From contig JABXIM010000032.1 in the NCBI GenBank assembly GCA_013373085.1, positions 1 through 64,000 on the forward strand: a DNA stretch of 64,000 nucleotides, in the 5' to 3' direction. This document shows positions 40,106-51,415 of the stretch, piece after piece. Under the pieces are notes generated by a model. That model worked only from the letters and a program-made list of their open reading frames with translations. It ran no database searches and was not told where the DNA came from. The stretch comes from Oceanospirillaceae bacterium (lineage in GTDB: Bacteria > Pseudomonadota > Gammaproteobacteria > Pseudomonadales > Balneatricaceae). Every line of letters begins with the position of its first letter. Positions within the stretch are counted from its first letter, which is position 1. The translations under genes were made by a program, and so were the position numbers.

Positions 40106-40133
40106 AACCGGACCGATGCCCTTGCGTCCGGTT
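40106..40133. repeat. Inverted repeat between thiS and thiG
   Basis: AACCGGAC (40106-40113) and GTCCGGTT (40126-40133) form a perfect 8-bp stem around a 12-nt loop. No T-run follows, and no TPP-riboswitch (THI-box) motif is seen. Confidence 0.6.
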
Positions 40134-40243
40134 GCATTAAGCGGGGGATTCGACAGATTCCCGTCGATGCACAGGGGTAGACGATCGGGCGGGCGGCGAT
40201 GCCTGCGCGATTGCCGGATTAACAGAATAAACGGTGTAGACGA

Positions 40244-41038
40244 ATGTCAGAGCAAAAGCGTCATGACCCGCTGATCATTGCGGGCAAGGAATACAACTCC
40301 CGACTGCTGGTCGGTACCGGCAAGTACAAGGATCTGGACGAGACCCGTCGTGCCATCGAGGCCAGTGGTGCGGAGATCGTGACGGTCGCGGTTCGCCGTA
40401 CCAATATCGGACAGCACGCCGACGAGCCGAACCTGCTCGAAGCCGTCTCGCCGGACAAGTACACCATCCTGCCCAACACCGCCGGCTGCTATACCGCAGA
40501 GGACGCGGTGCGCACCTGCCGCCTGGCGCGGGAGCTGCTGGACGGCCACGATCTTGTGAAGCTTGAGGTACTGGGTGACCAGAAAACCCTGTACCCGAAC
40601 ATCGTCGAGACTCTGAAGGCCACCGAAACCCTGATCAAGGACGGTTTCAAGGTGATGGTCTACACCAATGACGACCCGATCGTCGCCAAGCAGCTCGAAG
40701 AGATGGGCTGTGTCGCGGTGATGCCGCTCGGTTCCCTGATCGGCTCCGGTCTTGGCATTCTCAACCCGCACAATATACGTCTCATCATGGAAGCGGCCGA
40801 AGTGCCGATCCTGGTCGACGCCGGCGTCGGCACCGCCTCCGATGCAGCCATCGCGATGGAAATGGGTTGCGAGGGGGTGCTGATGAATACCGCCATCGCC
40901 GCGGCCAAGGATCCGATCCTGATGGCATCGGCGATGCGCAAGGCGATCGAAGCCGGCCGCGAGGCCTTCCTGGCCGGTCGCATGCCGCGCAAAAAGTACG
41001 CCAGCGCCTCGTCGCCGCTGGACGGCACCATCATCTAA
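40244..41038 (+). CDS. thiG: Thiazole synthase
   Basis: ThiG forms the thiazole phosphate of thiamine from 1-deoxyxylulose 5-phosphate, dehydroglycine and ThiS-thiocarboxylate. The 264-residue barrel has the Schiff-base lysine in LVKLEVLGD (about residue 106). It also has the phosphate loops [13 protein letters not shown] and [11 protein letters not shown]. It is followed by trmB, as in Pseudomonas. Confidence 0.96.
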   Translation: MSEQKRHDPLIIAGKEYNSRLLVGTGKYKDLDETRRAIEASGAEIVTVAVRRTNIGQHADEPNLLEAVSPDKYTILPNTAGCYTAEDAVRTCRLARELLDGHDLVKLEVLGDQKTLYPNIVETLKATETLIKDGFKVMVYTNDDPIVAKQLEEMGCVAVMPLGSLIGSGLGILNPHNIRLIMEAAEVPILVDAGVGTASDAAIAMEMGCEGVLMNTAIAAAKDPILMASAMRKAIEAGREAFLAGRMPRKKYASASSPLDGTII

Positions 41039-41101
41039 TCGAAGCCATTGGGCCGCCGCCGATATCTCGGTCGCGGCCCAATGCGCACAAGCCAAAAGAC
41101 A

Positions 41102-41794
41102 ATGACTGACGAACAGAAACCGATGCGCCGCGTGCGCAGCTTTGTATTGCGTGCCGGTCGCATGACCGAGGGTCAGCAGCGAGGTCTCGAAGTCGCCTGG
41201 CCCAGGATGGGGCTGGAAAAAGCCGGCGGCATGATCGATCCGGCGCAGGTGTTTGGCCGAGAGGCGCCGCTGGTGCTCGAGATCGGCTTCGGCATGGGCG
41301 ACTCGCTGCTGCAGATGGCGCGGCAGATGCCGGAGAAGAACTACATTGGCATCGAGGTGCACAAGCCCGGTGTCGGCCGGTTGCTGAACAATGCGCTGAA
41401 CGAAGGCATCGACAATATCCGCGTTTACTGCGATGACGCCGTCGAGGTTCTCGCCGAGTGCATCCCGGATGGCAGCCTTGACTGCCTGCAGCTGTTTTTC
41501 CCGGACCCCTGGCACAAGAAACGCCACCACAAACGCCGCATCGTGCAGCCGGAATTCGTCCAGGCGATCCGCAGGAAGCTGAAGATCGGCGGCCAGTTCC
41601 ATATGGCGACGGACTGGGAAAACTATGCCGAGCACATGATGGAAGTGATGAGCGCCGCCGAGGGCTACCGCAATGCCGCCGGTGAAGGCCAGTTCTCGCC
41701 GCAGCCGGATTTCCGTCCGGTAACCAAGTTCCAGAACCGCGGCGAAAAGCTCGGCCACGGCGTCTGGGATCTGATCTTCGAGCGTACCGAGTAA
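41102..41794 (+). CDS. trmB: tRNA (guanine(46)-N7)-methyltransferase
   Basis: TrmB makes m7G46 in the variable loop of tRNAs. The 230-residue product has the SAM motif [12 protein letters not shown] (near 60), the family signature [14 protein letters not shown], and the diagnostic [16 protein letters not shown]. The ATG at 41102 fits the family length. Longer in-frame starts overlap the spacer after thiG. Confidence 0.96.
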   Translation: MTDEQKPMRRVRSFVLRAGRMTEGQQRGLEVAWPRMGLEKAGGMIDPAQVFGREAPLVLEIGFGMGDSLLQMARQMPEKNYIGIEVHKPGVGRLLNNALNEGIDNIRVYCDDAVEVLAECIPDGSLDCLQLFFPDPWHKKRHHKRRIVQPEFVQAIRRKLKIGGQFHMATDWENYAEHMMEVMSAAEGYRNAAGEGQFSPQPDFRPVTKFQNRGEKLGHGVWDLIFERTE

Positions 41795-41806
41795 CGGTGC
41801 CGCGTT

Positions 41807-41836
41807 CGCAGGGGGAGCCCCCCCTGCGCCTTTCCT
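41807..41836 (+). terminator. Terminator after trmB
   Basis: CGCAGGGGG and CCCCCTGCG (41807-41815 with about 41820-41828) form a very stable stem, followed by the T-rich CCTTTCCTT. Confidence 0.65.
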
Positions 41837-41891
41837 TGCGCCCGGTACGGTCCAGATACTCGTTGCTCCGCTGCAGGTCTGGAGTTAACCG

Positions 41892-42203
41892 TTGCATGAC
41901 CCGGTGATGATGGACCGCGGTGTCCTGGCCGACCGCACGACGACCCGGCACAGCTTTATCCATGCCGGCTGGATAATCTCGCTGGCGATACTGGCTTTGA
42001 CATCTCTCGATGTTAATGCCGGCAGCAACGTGTTGGCTGGCGACGACCTGAATCAGGCCCTCGGTCGTATCCTCGGCGAGTGGCCGTTGCTGTTCTCCTG
42101 CCCCTCGATGATATCCGGAAGAGCCGGATATGACTTCACGCTGCCCAACCGCCGGCTTTCTGTTGGGTCAACGCGGGAATCTCGTGCGTACGTTAGGCTT
42201 TAG
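41892..42203 (+). CDS. Small hypothetical open reading frame, possibly a secreted protein or remnant
   Basis: This frame runs 103 codons from a TTG with GGAG 7 bp upstream (or from ATG at 41907). It encodes a hydrophobic segment (WIISLAILALTSLDVNAGS) that looks like a signal peptide with an AxA-like cleavage site. The rest has no recognisable domain. It could be a decayed gene in the 527-bp trmB-gdh spacer or a chance frame. I see no further gene in that spacer. Confidence 0.25.
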   Translation: MHDPVMMDRGVLADRTTTRHSFIHAGWIISLAILALTSLDVNAGSNVLAGDDLNQALGRILGEWPLLFSCPSMISGRAGYDFTLPNRRLSVGSTRESRAYVRL

Positions 42204-42321
42204 GCTACGCAGTGCTATCCGCGACAGTCACTTCGACAGCCTGGCGCTCGGGTCGCCTGGCTGCGTTGCGGATGCATGAGTCGCGCCGGTATATGCATGC
42301 CACGATCTTTCGGGAGGCCAT

Positions 42322-43629
42322 ATGAACGCTCAAGACGTGCTTGAAGATGCGCAGCAGCGAATTCGGGAACTGGGGGAGGATGCCGGCATCCGCGCGGATG
42401 TGGTGGAGGCGCTGCTGCACCCCGACGCCTTGCTGGAAACGAGTCTGCGGGTGCGGATGGATGATGGCTCCACCCGGCATTTTCGTGGCTTTCGCTGTCG
42501 CTACAACAGCACCCTGGGGCCGGCCAAGGGCGGGGTGCGTTTCCACCCCAACGTAACGCGGGCCGAGGTGCAGGCGCTGGCGCTGTGGATGACCGTCAAG
42601 TGCGCTCTGGTAGGCCTGCCGTTCGGCGGCGCCAAGGGCGGGGTTGAGGTGCAGCCGAAGACGCTATCGCCGATGGAGCTGGAGCGCCTGTCGCGTGCGT
42701 ACATGCGCTCCATGGCCGATTTCGTGGGTCCGGACACCGATATTCCGGCACCGGACGTCTATACCAACGCGATGGTGATGGGCTGGATGGCCGATGAATA
42801 TGAAGCGATTCGACGCATCAAGGCGCCGGCAGTGATCACCGGCAAGCCGATCGCGCTGGGTGGCAGCCAGGGGCGGGAAGAGGCCACCGGACGCGGCGCC
42901 TATCTCTGTATCCGCGAGCTGGCTCGCCGCAAGCGCTGGCAGCCCGATAAGCTGCGTGTCGCGATCCAGGGGTTCGGTAATGCCGCCTACCATGTCGCGC
43001 GTCTGTTGCAGGACGATGGCTACCGGATCGTCGCCATCAGCGATTCCAAGGGGGGAATCTACTCGGACAAGGGCTTCAATATCGATAGCCTTTGGCAAGA
43101 GAAACAAAAAACCCGCAAGGTCCGCGCCGTATACTGCGAGCAATCCGTCTGCCAGTTGGTGAAGCATGACGAAATCAGTAATGACGAGCTGCTGGCGCTG
43201 GATGTGGATCTGCTGATACCGGCGGCGCTGGAGGGCGTTATCGGGCCGGACAACGTCGATGCGGTTCGCGCCGGCACAATCGTCGAGGTCGCCAACGGTC
43301 CTATCCGGACCGAGGCCGAGAAAGCGCTTTGCGAGCGAGGGATCACCATCGTTCCGGATGTACTGGCCAATGCGGGCGGCGTCACCGTGAGCTATTTCGA
43401 GTGGGTGCAAAATCGCTCGGGCTATTTCTGGTCGCTGGACAGGGTCAGGTCGGAGCTCGAAACGTTCATGAAGCGGGCTTTCGAGGACACCTTTCGCATT
43501 GCCGATGAGGAGCAGCGCAGCCTGCGTAACGCCGCCTACGTGCTGGCGTTGCGCCGCATTGGCGAGGCCTTGGCGGCCCACGGCACCAAGGAATATTTCC
43601 AGAACGGCGAATTCGGTCACGACAGCTAA
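42322..43629 (+). CDS. Glutamate dehydrogenase family (Glu/Leu/Phe/Val dehydrogenase)
   Basis: This 435-residue enzyme belongs to the hexameric Glu/Leu/Phe/Val dehydrogenase family. It has the GPAKGGVRFHP substrate segment and the catalytic lysine in PFGGAKGGV (about residue 105). The GPDTDIPAPDVYT loop and the Rossmann motif IQGFGNAAYHVA are also present. The pattern favours glutamate dehydrogenase, but cofactor preference cannot be told. It interconverts glutamate with 2-oxoglutarate and ammonia, fitting with the arginine-catabolism genes nearby. It appears monocistronic. Confidence 0.9.
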   Translation: MNAQDVLEDAQQRIRELGEDAGIRADVVEALLHPDALLETSLRVRMDDGSTRHFRGFRCRYNSTLGPAKGGVRFHPNVTRAEVQALALWMTVKCALVGLPFGGAKGGVEVQPKTLSPMELERLSRAYMRSMADFVGPDTDIPAPDVYTNAMVMGWMADEYEAIRRIKAPAVITGKPIALGGSQGREEATGRGAYLCIRELARRKRWQPDKLRVAIQGFGNAAYHVARLLQDDGYRIVAISDSKGGIYSDKGFNIDSLWQEKQKTRKVRAVYCEQSVCQLVKHDEISNDELLALDVDLLIPAALEGVIGPDNVDAVRAGTIVEVANGPIRTEAEKALCERGITIVPDVLANAGGVTVSYFEWVQNRSGYFWSLDRVRSELETFMKRAFEDTFRIADEEQRSLRNAAYVLALRRIGEALAAHGTKEYFQNGEFGHDS

Positions 43630-43727
43630 GCATCTGCCACCGGATGAGTGACAGGCGGGCCGTCGAGTCGGGGGCTATCGACGCGGCCGGCCGGCCGCGT
43701 CTCTGTAGCGGGGGACGTTTGGGACGC

Positions 43728-44228
43728 TTAGGCCTCGTTGTCGCAGTCACCGTGATGGCGGCCGCCGTGGTGGTCACCTTTGCCGTGGTGTTCTTTCCAG
43801 CCTTCGCGACGCTCCGCCTTCCAGTCTTTCAGTTTCTGCTCCTGCTCGTCGGTTAGGATTTCGGCCACGGCCGCGCGATGGGCGGCGCGGGCGCGGATGC
43901 GTTCACCCACCTGGTCCTGTGCCTGCTTGACCAGTTCATCGAGCTGCTGCTGGTAGTCGGCGGCGCTCGGGTCGAGGTTACGCAGTTTGCGGAAGGTCTC
44001 GCGGCCTGAGCCGCGTTCCGTGCGCTGCCCGTGCTCCTGCTCCATCAGCGCCTGCATCTGGCTGCGCTGCTCGTCGCTCAGGCCCAGCTCTTCGGCCATG
44101 CGCTGCATACGTTTTTCCGGGTTGTGCCGGCCCCAGCCGCCGTCGCCCTTTTCGTGGGCGGCGGCGATACCGGCGGTGGCGGCGCTCAGGGTCAGGGCGG
44201 TAAGTGCGATCATCAGTGGCTTGCGCAT
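43728..44228 (-). CDS. CpxP/Spy-like periplasmic stress protein with His-rich tail
   Basis: The 166-residue product has a Sec signal peptide (about 1-24, ending IAAAHE) and two LTxxQ-type motifs (LSDEQRSQMQ and LTDEQEQKLKDW). Its C-terminus has eight histidines and one cysteine in the last 24 residues, suggesting metal binding. Spy/CpxP proteins act as periplasmic chaperones or as inhibitors of CpxA. It is divergent from the cpxRA-like genes, with a CpxR box between them, as in E. coli. Confidence 0.88.
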   Translation of the reverse strand: MRKPLMIALTALTLSAATAGIAAAHEKGDGGWGRHNPEKRMQRMAEELGLSDEQRSQMQALMEQEHGQRTERGSGRETFRKLRNLDPSAADYQQQLDELVKQAQDQVGERIRARAAHRAAVAEILTDEQEQKLKDWKAERREGWKEHHGKGDHHGGRHHGDCDNEA

Positions 44229-44300
44229 GGGTCTGTCTCCGTGTCTCGATTCGATGGCTGCAGTATGGGCAAACGAAATGCAAACTTGGGTTGCGCCACT

Positions 44301-44315
44301 GTAAAGATTGGTAAA
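44301..44315. promoter_or_regulatory. CpxR-binding site
   Basis: GTAAA-N5-GTAAA is a perfect match to the known CpxR box. It lies in the divergent spacer, 72 bp upstream of the cpxP/spy-like ATG and 61 bp upstream of the response-regulator ATG, so it can serve both. Confidence 0.8.
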
Positions 44316-44376
44316 GCCCGCCAGCATTGGTATGGCCGGGGTTATCATGGAAGCCATCAAGACATGGGGAAGATCA

Positions 44377-45081
44377 ATGAAAGAACGCCTGCTGCTGGTG
44401 GATGACGATATCGAGCTGTGCCAGCTGCTTGGGGACTACCTGCGCCACGAGGGTTACGAGGTCGATTATGCCCATAACGCCGACGAAGCCGAGCAGCGGA
44501 TCGCTGCTGGCAAGGCTTATGACCTGATGGTGCTCGACATCATGATGCCGGGGCAGAGCGGGCTGGAGTTTCTGCAGCAACTGCGACCGCGGGTGCAACT
44601 GCCGGTCATCATGCTGACCGGCCGCGGCGAGGAAATCGACCGTATCCTGGGCCTCGAGATGGGGGCCGACGATTATCTCGGCAAACCCTGCAATCCGCGC
44701 GAGCTGCTGGCGCGGATTCGCGCCGTGCGCCGGCGTAGCGAAAGCGCCGGCGCGCAGACGCGCTTTCCCGACCAGCCGCTGACGCTGCATGGCATTCGAC
44801 TGGACCCGGGGCTGCGACAGCTGACCTGCGGCAGCGCGACGGTCGAGCTGACCAGCGCCGAGTTCAACGTGCTGGGCTACCTGATGCAGAATGCCGGCAA
44901 GATCATGACCAAGGCCGAACTTACCGAGCTGGTACTGCACCGCCCGCTGACCGCCTATGACCGCGCCATCGATGTCCATATCAGCCGGGTACGGCAGAAG
45001 CTCGGCGCGGTGCTGGGTGGCCGGGAGCTGATCAAGACGGTGCGCGGCGAAGGCTATCTGCTGGTGCGGGAAACGCCATGA
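44377..45081 (+). CDS. cpxR: Response regulator, CpxR-like (OmpR family)
   Basis: This 234-residue regulator has a receiver domain with acidic pair DDD (8-10), phospho-acceptor Asp in LMVLDIMMPGQSG (about residue 52), Thr in MLTGRGEE and Lys in LGKPCNPREL. A winged-helix output domain follows (LTSAEFNVLGYLMQ; DRAIDVHISRVRQKLG). A CpxR box in its own promoter supports the cpxR identity. The start has GGGGAAG upstream, and the stop overlaps cpxA as ATGA. Confidence 0.92.
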   Translation: MKERLLLVDDDIELCQLLGDYLRHEGYEVDYAHNADEAEQRIAAGKAYDLMVLDIMMPGQSGLEFLQQLRPRVQLPVIMLTGRGEEIDRILGLEMGADDYLGKPCNPRELLARIRAVRRRSESAGAQTRFPDQPLTLHGIRLDPGLRQLTCGSATVELTSAEFNVLGYLMQNAGKIMTKAELTELVLHRPLTAYDRAIDVHISRVRQKLGAVLGGRELIKTVRGEGYLLVRETP

Positions 45082-46370
45082 AGTGGTATCGCAGCCTGTA
45101 CTGGAAGATATTTCTGACGCTCTGGGTCAGCAGCATCCTGATCGTGCTGGCGACGGTGCTCATTGTCGAGGGTATCGCCGACCGACAGCGTGATGCCGAT
45201 GTGCAGGAAGCCCGTGCCCGCGCCGTGGCCGAGCGCGTGCTGGAGCGCTACGAGCGTGCCGACCAGGACTGGCACGACCCCTCTCGCGAAGAGCGGCGGC
45301 GCAAGCGCTATCCGGGAATCCGGCTGACCGACGAGCAGAGCGGGCAGGTGATTTACGACAGCATGCCGCGCCGGGGTCCCGGTGCCGTCGCCGAGCGCAC
45401 GTTGCGCTTTGTCAGCGACACCGGCCGGGACTACCGCCTGGAGCTGTCGCCGCGCCCGCGCAGCCATCAGCTCGACAGGCTGCTGGGACTGCTGGTATCG
45501 GTGCAGTTCGTACTGATCCTGTTGTTCGCGGCGCTGACAAGCCTGCTCCTCAGTTTCCTGGTGATACGGCCGGTCAACCGGCTGCGGCAGCACGTGAGGG
45601 CGCTTTACCAGGGGGACCTGGCCGCCCGCAGCGAACGGCGCCTGATCCAACGGGGTGATGAAATCGGCGAACTGGCTCGGGAGTTCAACGCCATGGCCGA
45701 CTACGTCGAGCGCACTCTGGGCGCGAGCCAGCGACTGATGCAGGATGTTTCCCATGAATTGCGGGCGCCGCTGGCGCGGATGCAGGCCGCGACGGGTCTG
45801 CTGGAGCAGCGACTGGGCGAGGACGACAGCCTGGTTACGCGTCTCAACCGTGAATGCGCGCGCATCAACCGGCTCATCGACGAGATCCTGTCGCTGTCCC
45901 GGCTGGAGGCGCTGGAAGCGGGCAGCGAGCCGTTCGACATCGGTGCACAGGTCAGCGAACTGATCGAAGACGTGCGTTTCCAGGCGCCGCAGCGACCGTT
46001 GCGCAGCCGCATCACCAAAGGGTTGAGGGTCGAGGGCAGTCGCCAGCTGCTCGAACGTGCCCTCGGCAATGTGCTGAACAACGCACTCAAGCACACGCCC
46101 GAAGATGTCGCCATCGACGTCGAACTCGCCCGCGATGGTACGCAGGCGCTGCTGCGGGTGCGGGACGCCGGGCCAGGGGTCGAAGCGGCGCAGTTGTCGC
46201 GCCTGTTCGAACCCTTCTTTCGCAGCGGCAGCGGCGGCGACAGCGATGGCTACGGCCTTGGGCTCAGCATTGCCCGGCGCGCCATCTCCCGGCTAGGCGG
46301 GTCGATCGAGGCGCGCAACCACCCCGCCGGCGGTCTGGAAATCCTGATTCGGCTGCCGTTGGCTTCCTGA
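45078..46370 (+). CDS. cpxA: Sensor histidine kinase, CpxA-like
   Basis: This 430-residue membrane kinase has transmembrane helices at about 8-30 and 135-160 flanking a periplasmic sensor of about 100 residues. A HAMP linker, the H-box QDVSHELRAPLARMQ (His near 227), and the ATPase boxes N (NALKHTP), G1 (DAGPGV) and G2 (GYGLGLSIARR) follow. Translation is coupled to the regulator. It is expected to sense envelope stress under negative control by the divergent CpxP-like protein. Confidence 0.93.
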   Translation: MKWYRSLYWKIFLTLWVSSILIVLATVLIVEGIADRQRDADVQEARARAVAERVLERYERADQDWHDPSREERRRKRYPGIRLTDEQSGQVIYDSMPRRGPGAVAERTLRFVSDTGRDYRLELSPRPRSHQLDRLLGLLVSVQFVLILLFAALTSLLLSFLVIRPVNRLRQHVRALYQGDLAARSERRLIQRGDEIGELAREFNAMADYVERTLGASQRLMQDVSHELRAPLARMQAATGLLEQRLGEDDSLVTRLNRECARINRLIDEILSLSRLEALEAGSEPFDIGAQVSELIEDVRFQAPQRPLRSRITKGLRVEGSRQLLERALGNVLNNALKHTPEDVAIDVELARDGTQALLRVRDAGPGVEAAQLSRLFEPFFRSGSGGDSDGYGLGLSIARRAISRLGGSIEARNHPAGGLEILIRLPLAS

Positions 46371-46429
46371 GGCGAACGGGTAGGGAGCTGGCGTGCCGAA
46401 GGCATAACCCGGCAGAACGACAATCCGCC

Positions 46430-47755
46430 TCAGCGCTGAAATTCGTACAGGCTACCGAGCTGCAGAATACGTGTCAGTTCGTCGAGCGCAGTACGTGATT
46501 CGTTGATCAGTGCCGGGTCGCGCAGGTCGTCCGGCGTCAGGCGGTCGCGATAGTGCCGCATGATCCAGGCGCCAAGCTGCTCGTAGAGCGGCGCGTCGAG
46601 CAGCACCCCCTGGTGCATCGCCACCAGCTGCTCCTCGCTGAGAACCACCCGCAGACGCAGGCATGCGGGGCCGCCGCCGTTGCGCATGCTCTGGCGCAGG
46701 TCGAAGAATTTCACCCGCCGCAGCGGATTGTCGCCGTGCAGCAGGCGCTTGATGGCGGCCTTGGCGGGCTCGTTATTCCGGCACTCCTGGGGACATATCA
46801 GTGCCATTCCGCCATCCGGCAGGCTGACCAGCTGGCTGTTGAACAGATAGCTGGCGATGGCGTCGGACAGAGGCAGTTCGGCGTTGCTGAACTGCTCGAT
46901 ATACAGCGGGGTGTCGTCGCCCCAGCTCTCGCGGATGCGGGCCAGCGCGGCCGGCTGATCCATCAGCGCCTGTTCGTGAATGAGCAGCAGGTTGCGATGC
47001 CCCACCGCGATCACATCATTGTGAAAAACGCCCTGGTCGATCGCTTCGGGATTCTGATAAAGCAAAAGCGTATTTTTATCATGCAGTAGATGCTGACGCT
47101 GGATCGCCCTCGATGCCTGGGCCGACTGGCGCGCCGGAAAGCGCTTTGGCGGGTGCCGCTCGTCGCCGCAGACCAGCAGCGTCAGGCCGCGCAGACCGTG
47201 CTCGGGCGCCAGCCGGGTATGGTTGGCGGCACCCTCGTCGCTGAAGGCGGCCAGCGCCGGCAGCGCCGGATGGTGGCAGAAGTGGTCGGCGTCCGCGAAC
47301 AGTTGCCGCAGCAGCCGGCTGGTACCTTCGGCTTCGAGCGAGCGGTGCAGGTGGCTGACGAGGTTGGCGGGTGTGAAGTGCACCCGACCGTCGCGGGTAT
47401 CGGCGCCGGCACTGACCGTGGCGCTGTTGGCCGCCCACATTGCCGATGCCGAGTAGCAGCAGGCGAGCAGGCCCGGGTCCTCGGCATGTACCCGGGCGAC
47501 GATCTCGGCGTCGCTGCCGACAAAGCCCAGACGTCGCAGCAGTTCGGTCGCCGGCCGTGCTTGCGGCGGCAAGACCCCCTGCGGCAACCCCAGTTCGTGC
47601 AGCGCCCACATCTTGTCCAGCCCCTGCAAAGCGGCATCGCGCGGCGAAGAGGGCTGGCCGCCGTGAAGTTGGGAGGCTAGGTTGCCGGGCGCCAGACCGG
47701 CGTAGTTGTGGGTCGGGCCGACCAGGCCGTCAAAGTTGACTTCGAAGCTTAGCAT
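46430..47755 (-). CDS. astB: N-succinylarginine dihydrolase
   Basis: AstB hydrolyses N2-succinylarginine to N2-succinylornithine, two ammonia and CO2. The 441-residue product begins FEVNFDGLVGPTHNYAGL, the family's N-terminal signature, with SMRNGGGPACLRLRVVLS containing the catalytic Cys near residue 368. Length matches E. coli AstB (447). It is the last visible gene of the ast operon, 15 bp after astD. astC and astE are not in this cluster. Confidence 0.96.
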   Translation of the reverse strand: MLSFEVNFDGLVGPTHNYAGLAPGNLASQLHGGQPSSPRDAALQGLDKMWALHELGLPQGVLPPQARPATELLRRLGFVGSDAEIVARVHAEDPGLLACCYSASAMWAANSATVSAGADTRDGRVHFTPANLVSHLHRSLEAEGTSRLLRQLFADADHFCHHPALPALAAFSDEGAANHTRLAPEHGLRGLTLLVCGDERHPPKRFPARQSAQASRAIQRQHLLHDKNTLLLYQNPEAIDQGVFHNDVIAVGHRNLLLIHEQALMDQPAALARIRESWGDDTPLYIEQFSNAELPLSDAIASYLFNSQLVSLPDGGMALICPQECRNNEPAKAAIKRLLHGDNPLRRVKFFDLRQSMRNGGGPACLRLRVVLSEEQLVAMHQGVLLDAPLYEQLGAWIMRHYRDRLTPDDLRDPALINESRTALDELTRILQLGSLYEFQR

Positions 47756-47770
47756 CGCGGTTCCTTCCGG

Positions 47771-50274
<2,504 letters not shown>

Positions 50275-50280
50275 CGGCGT

Positions 50281-51096
50281 TCAGTATCCCGGCGGGCGGA
50301 AGCCACCACTGTCGAGCACCTGGTCGGCAGATACGGCCACGAATCCCTGGTATAGCCTGCCGTCGGGGCGCGGGTAGCGCCGGACGAACTCGTAACGGCC
50401 GCCCGGCAACAGGGCGCTGCGATCGCTGAAGCCTACTTCGACCGGATCCGGCAGCGTCGACGACTGCTCCAGATATTCGTCCGGAGCTCCCTTGACGAGC
50501 CCGCCCGAGGTGTCGAGATGAAACCCCCGTTGCAGCAAAAAATCATTGATTTCATCGATGCCGCGGTGCGACTGCAGGGCATTGACCAGCACGGTGAAAT
50601 GATCGGCTCGGAAACCGAAGGCGGCGACCCAGGCGGCATGTTCCGACAGTGCCAGCAGTTGCTGGTAGGTACCGAAGTCGATCTTCCAGTGTCGGCCGGA
50701 ACAGCTGAAGTCGTCGCGCTGGAGTTCGGTGTCCGCGATCTGGCTGACAAGCTGATGAACGATGTTGCGGGCCTCGTCGTCGAGGGAGTCGACATGGAAA
50801 GCGGATATGAACAGCTTGGGCAAATCCGGGTCGGGATGTTCGTAGTGACGGGCGAACAGCTGTTCGACCGGAAAATGGTATTCGCCGCAGGCACCGTAGC
50901 CGGCTTCCTCGAATGGGCGCGCGAGCTGCTCGATGCCAACCCTCGGCAGGTCGAAGGTGCGCAATGCGATATGGTCGGTGACGACCTGCGGGTTGCACGA
51001 CGCGAGCAGGTCATGAATTTGCCGAGCCTGGGGCGTAAGCGTCAGGTAATCCTGCCAGATCGCTTCCAGTGTCGGTCTCAGTTGTTCCTGGTTCAT
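50281..51096 (-). CDS. DUF1338 family protein (2-oxoadipate dioxygenase/decarboxylase-like)
   Basis: The 271-residue product belongs to the DUF1338/HglS/YdcJ family. That family includes Pseudomonas putida HglS, a non-haem iron enzyme converting 2-oxoadipate to 2-hydroxyglutarate. Metal-ligand candidates are His42 (TDHIALRTF) and His166 (ADHFTVLVN). It is much shorter than full-length HglS, so its substrate may differ. It heads the ast operon and has a strong Shine-Dalgarno (GGGAGG). Its role in arginine breakdown is unknown. Confidence 0.82.
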   Translation of the reverse strand: MNQEQLRPTLEAIWQDYLTLTPQARQIHDLLASCNPQVVTDHIALRTFDLPRVGIEQLARPFEEAGYGACGEYHFPVEQLFARHYEHPDPDLPKLFISAFHVDSLDDEARNIVHQLVSQIADTELQRDDFSCSGRHWKIDFGTYQQLLALSEHAAWVAAFGFRADHFTVLVNALQSHRGIDEINDFLLQRGFHLDTSGGLVKGAPDEYLEQSSTLPDPVEVGFSDRSALLPGGRYEFVRRYPRPDGRLYQGFVAVSADQVLDSGGFRPPGY

Positions 51097-51163
51097 TTGC
51101 AGCCTCCCGCGGATCAGCCTCCGCCCGGGTTGGAACGCCATCGATCGATTGTCTGAGCGTTGC

Positions 51164-51179
51164 TGCCCTCTTGGTGCCG
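51164..51179 (-). promoter_or_regulatory. Weak sigma-54-like promoter candidate before the ast operon
   Basis: On the minus strand CGGCACCAAGAGGGCA has GG and GC with the obligatory 10-bp spacing and a GGCAC block. The -12 element departs from TTGCA. The ast operons of enterobacteria are sigma-54 dependent, which makes this plausible but unproven. Confidence 0.3.
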
Positions 51180-51379
51180 GGCTCGCCGCTGATGCCGCGC
51201 CAAGTCCCGGTGGTCACTGGGTTTCAGTGTAGACGGTCCCCCGTTGATTGGTTGCCGATGTTGTATCGCGTTCGCTGGCTTCTCTGCGCGAAACTGGAGC
51301 ATCGTGGCCGACGCCGTGGCGCAAGTGTGAAGCGCCTGTGTGAGTCGCTTTGTGGGTAAAGTGTTGAATAACGGGTATA

Positions 51380-51400
51380 TTTGATTTTTATTCAATCAAA
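51380..51400. promoter_or_regulatory. Palindromic operator candidate in AT-rich island
   Basis: TTTGATT-N7-AATCAAA is a perfect inverted repeat. The embedded TTTATTCAATC resembles one half of an ArgR box (TGAAT-N4-ATTCA), so arginine-responsive control of the ast genes is one possibility. Confidence 0.35.
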
Positions 51401-51415
51401 ACAATTAGTTAAAAT

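Noticed and set aside
40064-40243. TPP riboswitch between thiS and thiG
   Set aside because: No THI-box core (CTGAGA...ACCTGA) is present; only a short hairpin is visible.
40247-41758. 503-codon minus-strand frame opposite thiG and trmB
   Set aside because: It is a shadow of two highly conserved genes, and its sequence resembles no protein family.
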